A stretch of DNA of 64,000 nucleotides from an uncultured delta proteobacterium (GTDB taxonomy: Bacteria > Myxococcota_A > UBA9160 > JAFDET01), in NCBI GenBank assembly GCA_947259215.1, contig CAMYLJ010000011.1, forward strand, positions 114,531 to 178,530, read 5' to 3'. The notes under the pieces are model-generated. The model was given only the letters and a program-made list of their open reading frames with translations, was not told the origin of the DNA and ran no database searches. This document shows positions 57,590 through 64,000 of the stretch, in pieces (positions within the stretch are counted from its first letter, which is position 1; each line of letters starts with the position of its first letter). A program made the position numbers and the translations under genes.

Positions 57590-57982
57590 CTACCCGATCT
57601 GCACCGGGATCGTGCGCGGCTGCGCGGCCTCGGCCTTCGGCAGGTGGAGGTGCAGCACGCCGTGCTCGATGCGGGCGCCGATGCGGCTCGCGTCGATGCG
57701 GTCGGAGATGCGGAAGCGCCGCTCGAAGTTGCCCACGTTGTACTCGCTGTACAGCGGGCGCAGCGTCTCGTACTCGTCCAAGGCCACCTGGGCCTCGATG
57801 GACAGGACGCCATCCTCGAGATCCACCCGCACGCTCTTCTCGTCCACGCCCGGCAGATCCACCGCCAGCCAGACACCCTCGGACGTCTCCCCGATGTCGG
57901 CGTTCGGCCGATAGCTGTGTCCGGGTCGCGTGCTCTCCTCCACGCCGGCCGGCTGCTTCACGCTCACGTCTCGGCGGGCCAT
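57590..57982 (-). CDS. Small heat-shock protein (Hsp20), copy 2
   Basis: 130 residues from ATG 57982, overlapping the copy-1 stop by one base (TGATG). Alpha-crystallin domain: VWLAVDLPGVDEKSVRVDLEDGVLSIEAQV, then NVGNFERRFRISDRIDASRIGARIEHGVLHLHLPK with the G-V-L motif. It forms oligomers that hold unfolding proteins. Only a short N-terminus (MARRDVSVKQPAGVEE) precedes the fold. Confidence 0.93.
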   Translation of the reverse strand: MARRDVSVKQPAGVEESTRPGHSYRPNADIGETSEGVWLAVDLPGVDEKSVRVDLEDGVLSIEAQVALDEYETLRPLYSEYNVGNFERRFRISDRIDASRIGARIEHGVLHLHLPKAEAAQPRTIPVQIG

Positions 57983-58428
57983 CACTTCTCCTCCTGGTGG
58001 GTGCGGATCTCGATGCGCCGCGGGCGCGCCTCTTCGCGCAGCGGCACGTGCACGGTGAGAACGCCGTGCCGGCACTCGGCTCGGGCACGGCTCGGGTCGG
58101 CGTCCTCGGGGAACTGGAAGGAGCGGGAGAAATCGCCGCTCCAGGTCTCGCGCCGGTGGAGACTGCCCTTCGCGGGAGCCAGCGGCTCGCGCTTGCCGGA
58201 GACGGTCAGGGACCGGCCGTGCGCCTCGACGCTGACGTCGTCGGAGCCGAGCCCGGGAACTTCGAAGCGCGCCACGTAGCCATCCTGCCCCTGGAACACG
58301 TTCACGGGCGGGAAGGCGCCTCGACCGGAGATCCCCACTGCGGGACCCAAACCGAACGGCCGCTCGAAGGCGCGCTCGATCTCCTCCTGCAGCCGCACGA
58401 GGGAGTTGAACGGATCGTACAGACGCAT
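57982..58428 (-). CDS. Small heat-shock protein (Hsp20), copy 1
   Basis: 148 residues from ATG 58428, with AAGGAGG upstream. The N-terminus RLYDPFNSLVRLQEEIERAF is followed by the alpha-crystallin domain (FPPVNVFQGQDGYVARFEVPGLGSDDVSVEA; RSFQFPEDADPSRARAECRHGVLTVHVPL). First gene of the heat-shock operon. A TTGACA on its strand at 58500-58495 may be a -35 of its promoter, but no good -10 follows at 17 bases. No CIRCE element was found. Confidence 0.93.
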   Translation of the reverse strand: MRLYDPFNSLVRLQEEIERAFERPFGLGPAVGISGRGAFPPVNVFQGQDGYVARFEVPGLGSDDVSVEAHGRSLTVSGKREPLAPAKGSLHRRETWSGDFSRSFQFPEDADPSRARAECRHGVLTVHVPLREEARPRRIEIRTHQEEK

Positions 58429-58526
58429 GGATCCAACCTCCTTCCGCGGGAAACCTCCCCGCGATGGGCCAAACGCTGTGCACGCTCCCCAGGCTGTCAA
58501 ATCCCCGACTCCCCCGCGGGACGGCC

Positions 58527-58532
58527 TATACT
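58527..58532 (+). promoter_or_regulatory. -10-like TATACT before the enoyl-CoA hydratase
   Basis: TATACT lies 23 bases before the ATG at 58556, with CAGGAGGACC between. Confidence 0.4.
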
Positions 58533-58555
58533 GCGCCTTCCAGGAGGACCTCCCC

Positions 58556-59329
58556 ATGCCCGAGTTCTGCAGCGCCGAGTCCGACGGCCGCGTGCTCACG
58601 ATCACGATCCGACGCCCGGAGGTGATGAACGCCCTGCACGCGCCTGCGAGCCGCGAGCTGGCGGAGGTCTTCGACGCGTTCGCCGCGGACGACGAGCTCT
58701 GGGTCGCCATCCTCACCGCCGAGGGCGACCGCGCCTTCAGCGCGGGCAACGACCTCAAGTGGCAGGCGTCGGGCGGCGAGATGGGTTGGCCCGGGTCCGG
58801 CTTCGGGGGCCTGACGAACCGCTTCGACCTGTGGAAGCCGATCATCTGCGCGGCGAACGGCCTGGCCCTGGGCGGCGGGTTCGAGCTGGTGCTGGCCTGC
58901 GACATCGTGGTGGCTTCCGAGAAGGCCAGCTTCGGGCTGCCGGAGGTGCGGGTCGGCCTGGCGGCCCTGGCGGGCGGGCTGCATCGGCTGCCGCGCTCGA
59001 TTCCGCTGAAGCAGGCCATGGGCATGATCTTGAGCGGCCGCCGCATCGATGCCGCCGAGGCCCAGCGGCTCGGCCTGGTGAACGAAGTGGTGCCCGGGGG
59101 CGAGGTCCAGGACGCGGCGCGGCGCTGGGCAGACGCCATCCTCGAGGCCGCGCCGCTCTCGGTACGCGCCAGCAAGCAGGCGGTCCTCGAGGGCCTCGAC
59201 CACGCGTCTGTGCAGGAGGCGATGGCTGCCCGCTACGACGGTCTGCGCCGGATGGGGAAGAGCGAGGACTTCGTGGAAGGACCGCGCGCGTTCGCCGAGA
59301 AGCGTCCGCCGCGCTGGCAGGGCCGCTAG
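58556..59329 (+). CDS. Enoyl-CoA hydratase/isomerase (crotonase family)
   Basis: 257 residues from ATG 58556 (CAGGAGG upstream). Crotonase fold: FSAGNDLKWQASG, the oxyanion loop ICAANGLALGGGFELVLACDIVVAS, and the catalytic Glu region SFGLPEVRVGLAALAGG. The C-terminal trimerisation helix follows to ...KRPPRWQGR. It hydrates 2-enoyl-CoA or isomerises acyl-CoA in beta-oxidation. Its stop shares CTAG (59326-59329) with the convergent glycosyltransferase. Confidence 0.9.
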   Translation: MPEFCSAESDGRVLTITIRRPEVMNALHAPASRELAEVFDAFAADDELWVAILTAEGDRAFSAGNDLKWQASGGEMGWPGSGFGGLTNRFDLWKPIICAANGLALGGGFELVLACDIVVASEKASFGLPEVRVGLAALAGGLHRLPRSIPLKQAMGMILSGRRIDAAEAQRLGLVNEVVPGGEVQDAARRWADAILEAAPLSVRASKQAVLEGLDHASVQEAMAARYDGLRRMGKSEDFVEGPRAFAEKRPPRWQGR

Positions 59330-60162
59330 CCCGCCTCGGCCCGGGGCCCGGCGGTGGGGGCGATCGCGTCGGCTCGCGTCGACGCCAGGGCCTCCACCAC
59401 TTCACCGGCGCCGCGCTCCGCCCACTCGCGGCGCCAGGCCGCCATCTCGGAGCCGAAGCGGAAGCCGAGGAGCTTGCGCAAGAAGGTCCAGACGGTGGTG
59501 GCCTCCACCTTGGACATCCCGTGCTCGCGCATGCGCGCGAACACGTTCATCTCGATGATCTTGAGGCCCATGATCTGGGCCTTGATCATCATCTCCGGAT
59601 CCAGGAGCCAGTCGTTCGAGCGCAGCTTCATGGCCCGGATCAGCGAGGCGTGCATCATCTTCGGGCTGCCGTTCACATCGGAAAGGCCCAGCTGGGGCCA
59701 CAGCAGGCGCATGAAGCCGTTGTAGCCGAAGGAGACGACCGCCCGGATCGGGCCGTCGAGCCGGAAGCGGCGGTAGACCTTGGCGAGCACGCGCCCGTCC
59801 GAGCGCGACACGGACTCGTAGACCCGGACCACGTCCTCGGCGTCCACCTGGCCGTCGGCCGGGATGATCCCGATCCAGGGCGAGGTGCAGACCGGGATCG
59901 ACTCGAGCACGCCCTTGCCGTAGCCCTCGTTCCGCTCGATCCGGTGGATCACCACGGGCAGACCCTGGGCCTCGAGGTCGCGCAGGATCTCGCCGGTGCG
60001 GTCGGTCGAGCCGTTGTCGCAGGCCACCAGCTCGAGCCGGTAGCCGGCGGCGGCGAACGCCCGGCACAGACGCGGGATCGTGTAGCCGACCACCTGCTCT
60101 TCGTTGTAGCAGGGCATGATGAGGGACAGGTCGGGAGGCGACGTCGCGGCAACCGCGCCCAC
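59326..60162 (-). CDS. DPM1-like family 2 glycosyltransferase
   Basis: 278 residues from GTG 60162, three bases after the radical SAM stop. GT-A fold: LSLIMPCYNEEQVVGYT, ACDNGSTDRTGEIL, and the DxD-type PADGQVDAEDV. The central part resembles dolichyl-phosphate-mannose-type enzymes; there is no C-terminal membrane helix. It would transfer a sugar to a lipid or other acceptor. Operon with the radical SAM enzyme, with which it may act on the same molecule. Confidence 0.8.
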   Translation of the reverse strand: MGAVAATSPPDLSLIMPCYNEEQVVGYTIPRLCRAFAAAGYRLELVACDNGSTDRTGEILRDLEAQGLPVVIHRIERNEGYGKGVLESIPVCTSPWIGIIPADGQVDAEDVVRVYESVSRSDGRVLAKVYRRFRLDGPIRAVVSFGYNGFMRLLWPQLGLSDVNGSPKMMHASLIRAMKLRSNDWLLDPEMMIKAQIMGLKIIEMNVFARMREHGMSKVEATTVWTFLRKLLGFRFGSEMAAWRREWAERGAGEVVEALASTRADAIAPTAGPRAEAG

Positions 60163-60164
60163 GC

Positions 60165-62189
60165 TCAGTCCTCGAAGCTGCGCCGCAGGTCGCGCGCGAA
60201 CATCGAGCGGGTGAACTTGCCCAGGCCGGAAGGGTGCTCGCCGAAGGTCTCCACCTTCTCGCGGATCAGGGTCGCGCGCTCCGCCGGCACCGAGGCCCGC
60301 AGCGCGACCGGCTCCTCGCGCCGGTAGTCGGCGAGCGCCTTCTTGTAGCCGTCGTTGGCCCACGCCTCCACGTCGTAGGCGGACGTCCAGCGCACGTCGG
60401 CCGCCAGCGATTCGGCGAATGGCGCGTGCAGCATCACCTTGCGCAGGTAGTCGATCACGCCTTCGCGCTCGTCGCGGTCGGCGCGCGCGCCCGCCACGTG
60501 GGTCGCCTCGTCGATGGCGACGCCGAGGAAGTCGAGCGCCGGCCCGATGGCGTAGAAACGGCCGATCATCGAGTACTTCGAGAGAAGATTCCCGCCGAGA
60601 TCCCCCGACACGAGACCGGCGTAGTTCTGGTGGGCCCACTCCAGGCACGCCTGCCGCGTGTCGAAGAGCTCCTCCACGCTCTCGCGCAGGAACTCGTCGA
60701 TCACGGCCCGGAACTCCGGCACCCGGTCGAGCAGGGCCGGCATGCCCGCGACCAGGTCGTACGGCTTCACGCCCGCCAGCCGCGCGAACTCGAAGGCCTC
60801 TTCGAAGTTGCCCTCGTAGTAGAAGATCGTCAGCAGCAGGTGGAAGACGCGCGTCTCGAGATACTCGTCGTAGGAGAACTGGGGCGTCGACACCACCATC
60901 TCCTCCACCTCGATCACCGACTCGCCGGTGTAGTCGCCGATGTTGCGGGCCACCACCCGGAAGCGGGTGTCGAAGCCGAACTTCTCGCGGCTTTCGGGAT
61001 TCGAGAGCTCGGCCCCGTGCAGCAGCATGAGCTGGTGCGCCGAGATGCGCTTGCAGCCGCCGTCCAGGAGCTTCTCCACCGAGTCCATGAAGCTCTGACG
61101 CGTCTCGCCCGGCAGGCACAGGATCAGCTCGCCGTAGGACTGCATCCCCTGCCGGCGCAGCTCCTCCTGGAGCACCGTGTAGGTCTCGAGCTTGATGTTC
61201 GAGCGCTTGATGTTCGCCAGCGCCACGGGATTGAGGGACTGCACCGCGGAGGTCATGGGCAACGCGCCGCGGGCCTTGCGCATCACGCGCACGATGCGCT
61301 CGCCGTTGTTCTTGCCCGTCGTGGTGCGGATGTAGCGCGGCCAGTTGTAGCGGTCCTGGAGCCAGCCGATGTAGTCGGCGATCTCCTCGTCGCGCTTGTA
61401 CATGCCGAAGTTGTCGTCCGCGAAGCAGAGCGTGACCTCGGGCTTCACGCGCTCGGCGATGTAGGCGAGGTCCGCCTTCACGTTCTCCACCGAGTGGGCG
61501 TTGATCTTGCTGTTCTGCGTGACGCCCGAGTTGCAGAAGGCGCAGGTGAACGGGCAGCCGCGGGCGATCTGCATCAGCGGGAAGTACCCGGTCTCGAAGA
61601 ACGGGTCCATCCAGCCGCCGAGATAGGGCGACGGGATGTCGTCGAGGCTGGTGAGCCGGGGAACCGTGCCGCCGTGGACGAAGTCCCCGCTGCGCGGATC
61701 GATCCAGACGCTGCCGGGAAGCGGCTCCTCGAAGACGCCCTCGCGGCGCTGCCCGACCTCGTAGAAGCGGGTCACGAGCTCGAGGAAGGCGCGCTCGCCC
61801 TCGTAGGTCGGGCCCTCCACGTAGGCGTCCACGTGACGCAGGCTGCGCAGGAAGCTCTCCTGCACGTCCGGGGTCAGCGGCCAGTTCGGCCCGCCCATGC
61901 AGGTCAGGGTGTCGGGCCGCACGCGCTTCGCATAGGCCGCGAAGTGGTGGGCCAGCTCCTCGTTCCAGGCGTAGTTCGAGAGCGCCAGCAGGTCCGGCGG
62001 CGCGGCGTCGATAGCGGTCTTCAGGTCCTGGGGCTCGCGGAACAGGCGCAGCTCGAGATCCGCCGCCCCCCCGATCCGCTCGGGAAGCTGCGACGCGAGG
62101 TAGGTCGCCAGGTTGGCCACGCCCAGCGGATAGGTGTCCGAGGACAGGGTCAGCAGATTGTGGCCGAGGTCCGCGAGATAGATGCGGAT
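60165..62189 (-). CDS. B12-binding radical SAM enzyme, ATC start
   Basis: 674 residues if read from an ATC at 62189 that lies six bases after GGGGAGGA. No ATG, GTG or TTG occurs in frame near that site; the next in-frame ATG upstream (62456) would add 89 unlikely residues. N-terminal cobalamin-type Rossmann domain (IRIYLADLGHN, DTYPLGVANLATYL), then the radical SAM core with RGCPFTCAFCNSGV, where CxxxCxxC (about residues 211-218) binds the 4Fe-4S cluster. The C-terminal part (VFHLLLTIFYYEGNFEEAF) is helical. Methyl transfer or a rearrangement is likely; the substrate is unknown. Confidence 0.82.
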   Translation of the reverse strand: MRIYLADLGHNLLTLSSDTYPLGVANLATYLASQLPERIGGAADLELRLFREPQDLKTAIDAAPPDLLALSNYAWNEELAHHFAAYAKRVRPDTLTCMGGPNWPLTPDVQESFLRSLRHVDAYVEGPTYEGERAFLELVTRFYEVGQRREGVFEEPLPGSVWIDPRSGDFVHGGTVPRLTSLDDIPSPYLGGWMDPFFETGYFPLMQIARGCPFTCAFCNSGVTQNSKINAHSVENVKADLAYIAERVKPEVTLCFADDNFGMYKRDEEIADYIGWLQDRYNWPRYIRTTTGKNNGERIVRVMRKARGALPMTSAVQSLNPVALANIKRSNIKLETYTVLQEELRRQGMQSYGELILCLPGETRQSFMDSVEKLLDGGCKRISAHQLMLLHGAELSNPESREKFGFDTRFRVVARNIGDYTGESVIEVEEMVVSTPQFSYDEYLETRVFHLLLTIFYYEGNFEEAFEFARLAGVKPYDLVAGMPALLDRVPEFRAVIDEFLRESVEELFDTRQACLEWAHQNYAGLVSGDLGGNLLSKYSMIGRFYAIGPALDFLGVAIDEATHVAGARADRDEREGVIDYLRKVMLHAPFAESLAADVRWTSAYDVEAWANDGYKKALADYRREEPVALRASVPAERATLIREKVETFGEHPSGLGKFTRSMFARDLRRSFED

Positions 62190-62469
62190 GGGTGTTCCTC
62201 CCCAGGGCCCGCGCGGCGCGGCCCCGCAAGGTGAGTCTCCCGGGCCCGTGGAAGGTGACGCCTCCGGAGGCCGCCGAGGCCAAATGGGAGTGTACCAACG
62301 CGCCCACGCCCGGGAAGATCGGTTTCGGGACGGCGTTTGACTTCCCTGAGGGGAAAATCGATCCCCCTGGGGAACCGGGCGGGACGGACGGCAGCCCGAG
62401 CGAGCCTCAGCAGCCGGCGCGGGTCTGCCGATACGCAGAGCCACGCACTGCGACACCGGAGCTTTTGCG
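62190..62469. other. Divergent gap with imperfect inverted repeat
   Basis: 280 bases between the radical SAM gene and the FHA gene. Around 62346-62377, CCTGAGGGGA and CCCCTGGGG-type sequences flank ATCGAT, an imperfect palindrome that could be an operator. On the minus strand TACACT in GGTACACTCC (about 62293) is a possible -10. No further gene seen. Confidence 0.35.
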
Positions 62470-63297
62470 ATGGCCCATCTCTATTTCATGTGGAAGGAGC
62501 CCGGCCGGGAGGACCGGATCCTCGTGTGGGACACCCAGACGATCTCGGTCGGCCGTGCCGCCGAGAACGACATCGTGCCGGACGACGACGAGGTCTCGCG
62601 CAAGCACGCGCACCTGGAGAAGACCGGCGACGGCCTGCGGGTGGGTGACTACCGCACGGGCAACGGGACCTTCGTGAACGGCGAGCGCGTGAAGCAGCAC
62701 GCACCGATCAAGCCGGGCGACGTCATCGGGATCGGCAAGCTCGAGCTGACCCTGCAGCAGAGCGAGGAGCATCCGGCCAAGCTGGGGCTGCGCCTGGAGT
62801 TCGCCTCGCAGCTCAAGACCGTCGGCATGATCCCGGGCGGGACCGACGCCGGCGCCACCATGCTCGGGCTGGGTGACACGGGTCCGCCGATGGACGACTT
62901 CGTCGTGGAGCCCGAGCGCGGCTCCGGCCAGTCGGCCTTCGTGGCCGGCGATGGCCGAGGCGGCGAGTTCCAGATGAAGGAGCTCGAGGAGGGCGACTTC
63001 GCCCCGTCGCCCGTGGACATGGGCGGCGAGCTGGAGCTCGAGCTCGACGACGGCCTGGGGCCGTCCGACGCCTCGGACATCCCGCCCCCGCCCGAGACCC
63101 GGCCGCTCGAGCTGGACCTGGAGCCCGCGGCTCCGGCGGCACCGCAGCCGGCGCCCGCCGCAGCGGCCGCACCGGCCCGCAAGGCCGGAGGCGATCCGAG
63201 CGAGCGGTTGCGCAAGCTCAAGGTGCTGCACGACGAGGGCTTGATCTCCGACGAGGAGTTCGAGGAGAAGCGCTCGCAGATCCTGGCCGAGATGTAG
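62470..63297 (+). CDS. FHA-domain protein with C-terminal SHOCT
   Basis: 275 residues. Residues about 1-95 are an FHA domain: [35 protein letters not shown] with the phosphothreonine-binding G-R and S-R-K-H, and [13 protein letters not shown] long acidic, Pro/Ala-rich linker follows ([27 protein letters not shown]). The end, [29 protein letters not shown], is a SHOCT domain. It would bind a phosphothreonine partner; no Ser/Thr kinase is nearby. Confidence 0.88.
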   Translation: MAHLYFMWKEPGREDRILVWDTQTISVGRAAENDIVPDDDEVSRKHAHLEKTGDGLRVGDYRTGNGTFVNGERVKQHAPIKPGDVIGIGKLELTLQQSEEHPAKLGLRLEFASQLKTVGMIPGGTDAGATMLGLGDTGPPMDDFVVEPERGSGQSAFVAGDGRGGEFQMKELEEGDFAPSPVDMGGELELELDDGLGPSDASDIPPPPETRPLELDLEPAAPAAPQPAPAAAAAPARKAGGDPSERLRKLKVLHDEGLISDEEFEEKRSQILAEM

Positions 63298-63332
63298 CCT
63301 CCGCGGCTCCGGCACCCGACCGCCCGGCGCGA

Positions 63333-63338
63333 TAGCAT
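63333..63338 (+). promoter_or_regulatory. -10-like TAGCAT before the dehalogenase
   Basis: TAGCAT lies 26 bases before the ATG at 63365. Confidence 0.3.
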
Positions 63339-63364
63339 GGGCGGCGGCGGGTTCCGAGGATCCC

Positions 63365-64000
63365 ATGGAGGCGCTGCGCACCCCCGACGAGCGATTCGCC
63401 GACCTCTCCGGCTACCCCTTCGAGCCGCACTACGCGGAGATCGACGGCCTGCGCATCCACTACGTGGACGAGGGCCCCCGCTCCGCCGACCCGGTGCTGC
63501 TCCTCCACGGCGAGCCGTCCTGGTCCTACCTGTACCGGAAGATGATCCCGGTGCTGGTCGAGGCGGGACACCGGGCCGTGGCGCCGGACCTCATCGGGTT
63601 CGGACGCTCGGACAAGCCCGTCCGCCGCGAGGACTACACCTGCCAGCGGCACGTGGACTGGGTCCGGGGCCTGCTCGAGCAGCTGGACCTGCGCAACATC
63701 ACGCTGGTGTGCCAGGACTGGGGCGGCCTGATCGGGCTGCGACTGGTGGCCGAGGACACGCCGCGCTTCGCCCGGGTGGTGGCCGCCAACACGATGCCGC
63801 CCACGGGCGACGATCATCCCGGCCCGGGCTTCGAAGCCTGGCTCAAGTTCTCCCAGGAGGTCCCGGAGTTCCCGACCGGCCAGATCCTGCAAGGCGCGAC
63901 CGTCGGCGACCTGCCCGACGACGTGGTGGCGGCCTATGACGCGCCCTTCCCTGATGAGTCCTACAAGGCGGGCGCGCGCCAGTTCCCGACGCTGGTCCCG
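63365..64000 (+). CDS. Haloalkane dehalogenase, 3' end cut by window
   Basis: The first 212 codons of an alpha/beta-hydrolase from ATG 63365. [17 protein letters not shown] forms the oxyanion motif (the HGEPSW-Trp is a halide-binding residue), and [12 protein letters not shown] contains the nucleophile Asp in C-Q-D-W-G-G. This pair is typical of haloalkane dehalogenases (DhaA/DhlA type), which cleave carbon-halogen bonds. The catalytic His and acid lie beyond the window. Confidence 0.88.
   Translation, partial: MEALRTPDERFADLSGYPFEPHYAEIDGLRIHYVDEGPRSADPVLLLHGEPSWSYLYRKMIPVLVEAGHRAVAPDLIGFGRSDKPVRREDYTCQRHVDWVRGLLEQLDLRNITLVCQDWGGLIGLRLVAEDTPRFARVVAANTMPPTGDDHPGPGFEAWLKFSQEVPEFPTGQILQGATVGDLPDDVVAAYDAPFPDESYKAGARQFPTLVP

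Noticed and set aside
58429-58555. Search for a CIRCE or sigma-32 heat-shock element upstream of the hsp20 operon.
   Set aside because: No TTAGCACTC-type repeat and no CCCCAT-type -10 at proper spacing. Only TTGACA at 58500-58495 was seen.
60165-62456. ATG at 62456 as the start of the radical SAM gene.
   Set aside because: It would add 89 residues of Pro/Arg/Ser-rich sequence before the cobalamin fold and has no RBS, whereas ATC at 62189 has a strong one.

Overview
The window is 64 kb of very high G+C, gene-dense bacterial chromosome. Starts are ATG, GTG and occasionally TTG, and there are many 1- and 4-base gene overlaps. No rRNA, tRNA, CRISPR array, phage or insertion sequence was seen. 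The mix points to an uncultured, aerobic, hopanoid-making proteobacterium of the old deltaproteobacterial / Myxococcota-like kind: an HpnN-type RND exporter, a wax-ester/diacylglycerol acyltransferase, a DUF427-adenylate cyclase, many lipoproteins, GlnRS, a MacAB-type exporter, a 7TM histidine kinase pair, and catabolic amidohydrolase, enoyl-CoA hydratase and haloalkane-dehalogenase genes. This placement is inference from gene content.

Layout. 1-10 kb: end of an ABM monooxygenase, an Fe(II)/2OG-like oxygenase, a 41-codon small gene, hpnN divergent from a GT21-like glycosyltransferase across a REP-like inverted repeat, a TetR regulator, a YpfJ zinc peptidase, the DUF427-cyclase fusion and an Asp/Glu racemase-like protein. 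10-22 kb: TerB-like protein, MscS channel, PilZ protein, MsrA-MsrB lipoprotein, a five-gene WS/DGAT operon, a SRPBCC protein, a PAS / nitroreductase / haem-binding operon and a DksA-like protein. 22-32 kb: GH3 glycosidase plus sulfatase; then a metallopeptidase, ATP-grasp ligase and two tandem 7TM histidine kinases, all on the minus strand. 32-38 kb: aldehyde dehydrogenase, GH13 alpha-glucosidase, then a small atypical island with a collagen-like secreted protein and a decaying antitoxin gene. 38-52 kb: phosphotransferase, amidohydrolase behind a perfect 21-bp palindrome, glnS, diiron protein, larA-like gene, pyk, a membrane protein, a MacAB-like export operon, an MDR oxidoreductase and a cyclophilin. 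52-64 kb: HAD phosphatase, a large serine-hydrolase-like lipoprotein, a UbiA prenyltransferase, an hsp20-hsp20-cbpA-cbpM heat-shock operon, enoyl-CoA hydratase, a glycosyltransferase plus B12-radical SAM pair, an FHA-SHOCT protein and a haloalkane dehalogenase cut by the window end.

The most unusual signals are: (i) five genes with a TAnnnT hexamer exactly six bases before the start codon and no ribosome binding site, which looks like leaderless transcription; (ii) the metallopeptidase / ATP-grasp / twin-kinase cluster, which matches no system I know; (iii) the DUF427-cyclase fusion; (iv) a radical SAM gene whose best start is ATC behind a strong Shine-Dalgarno; (v) a WS/DGAT operon carrying two related split-barrel-like exported proteins that have a third relative 6.6 kb upstream. 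Function calls rest on motifs read by eye; no database search was run.
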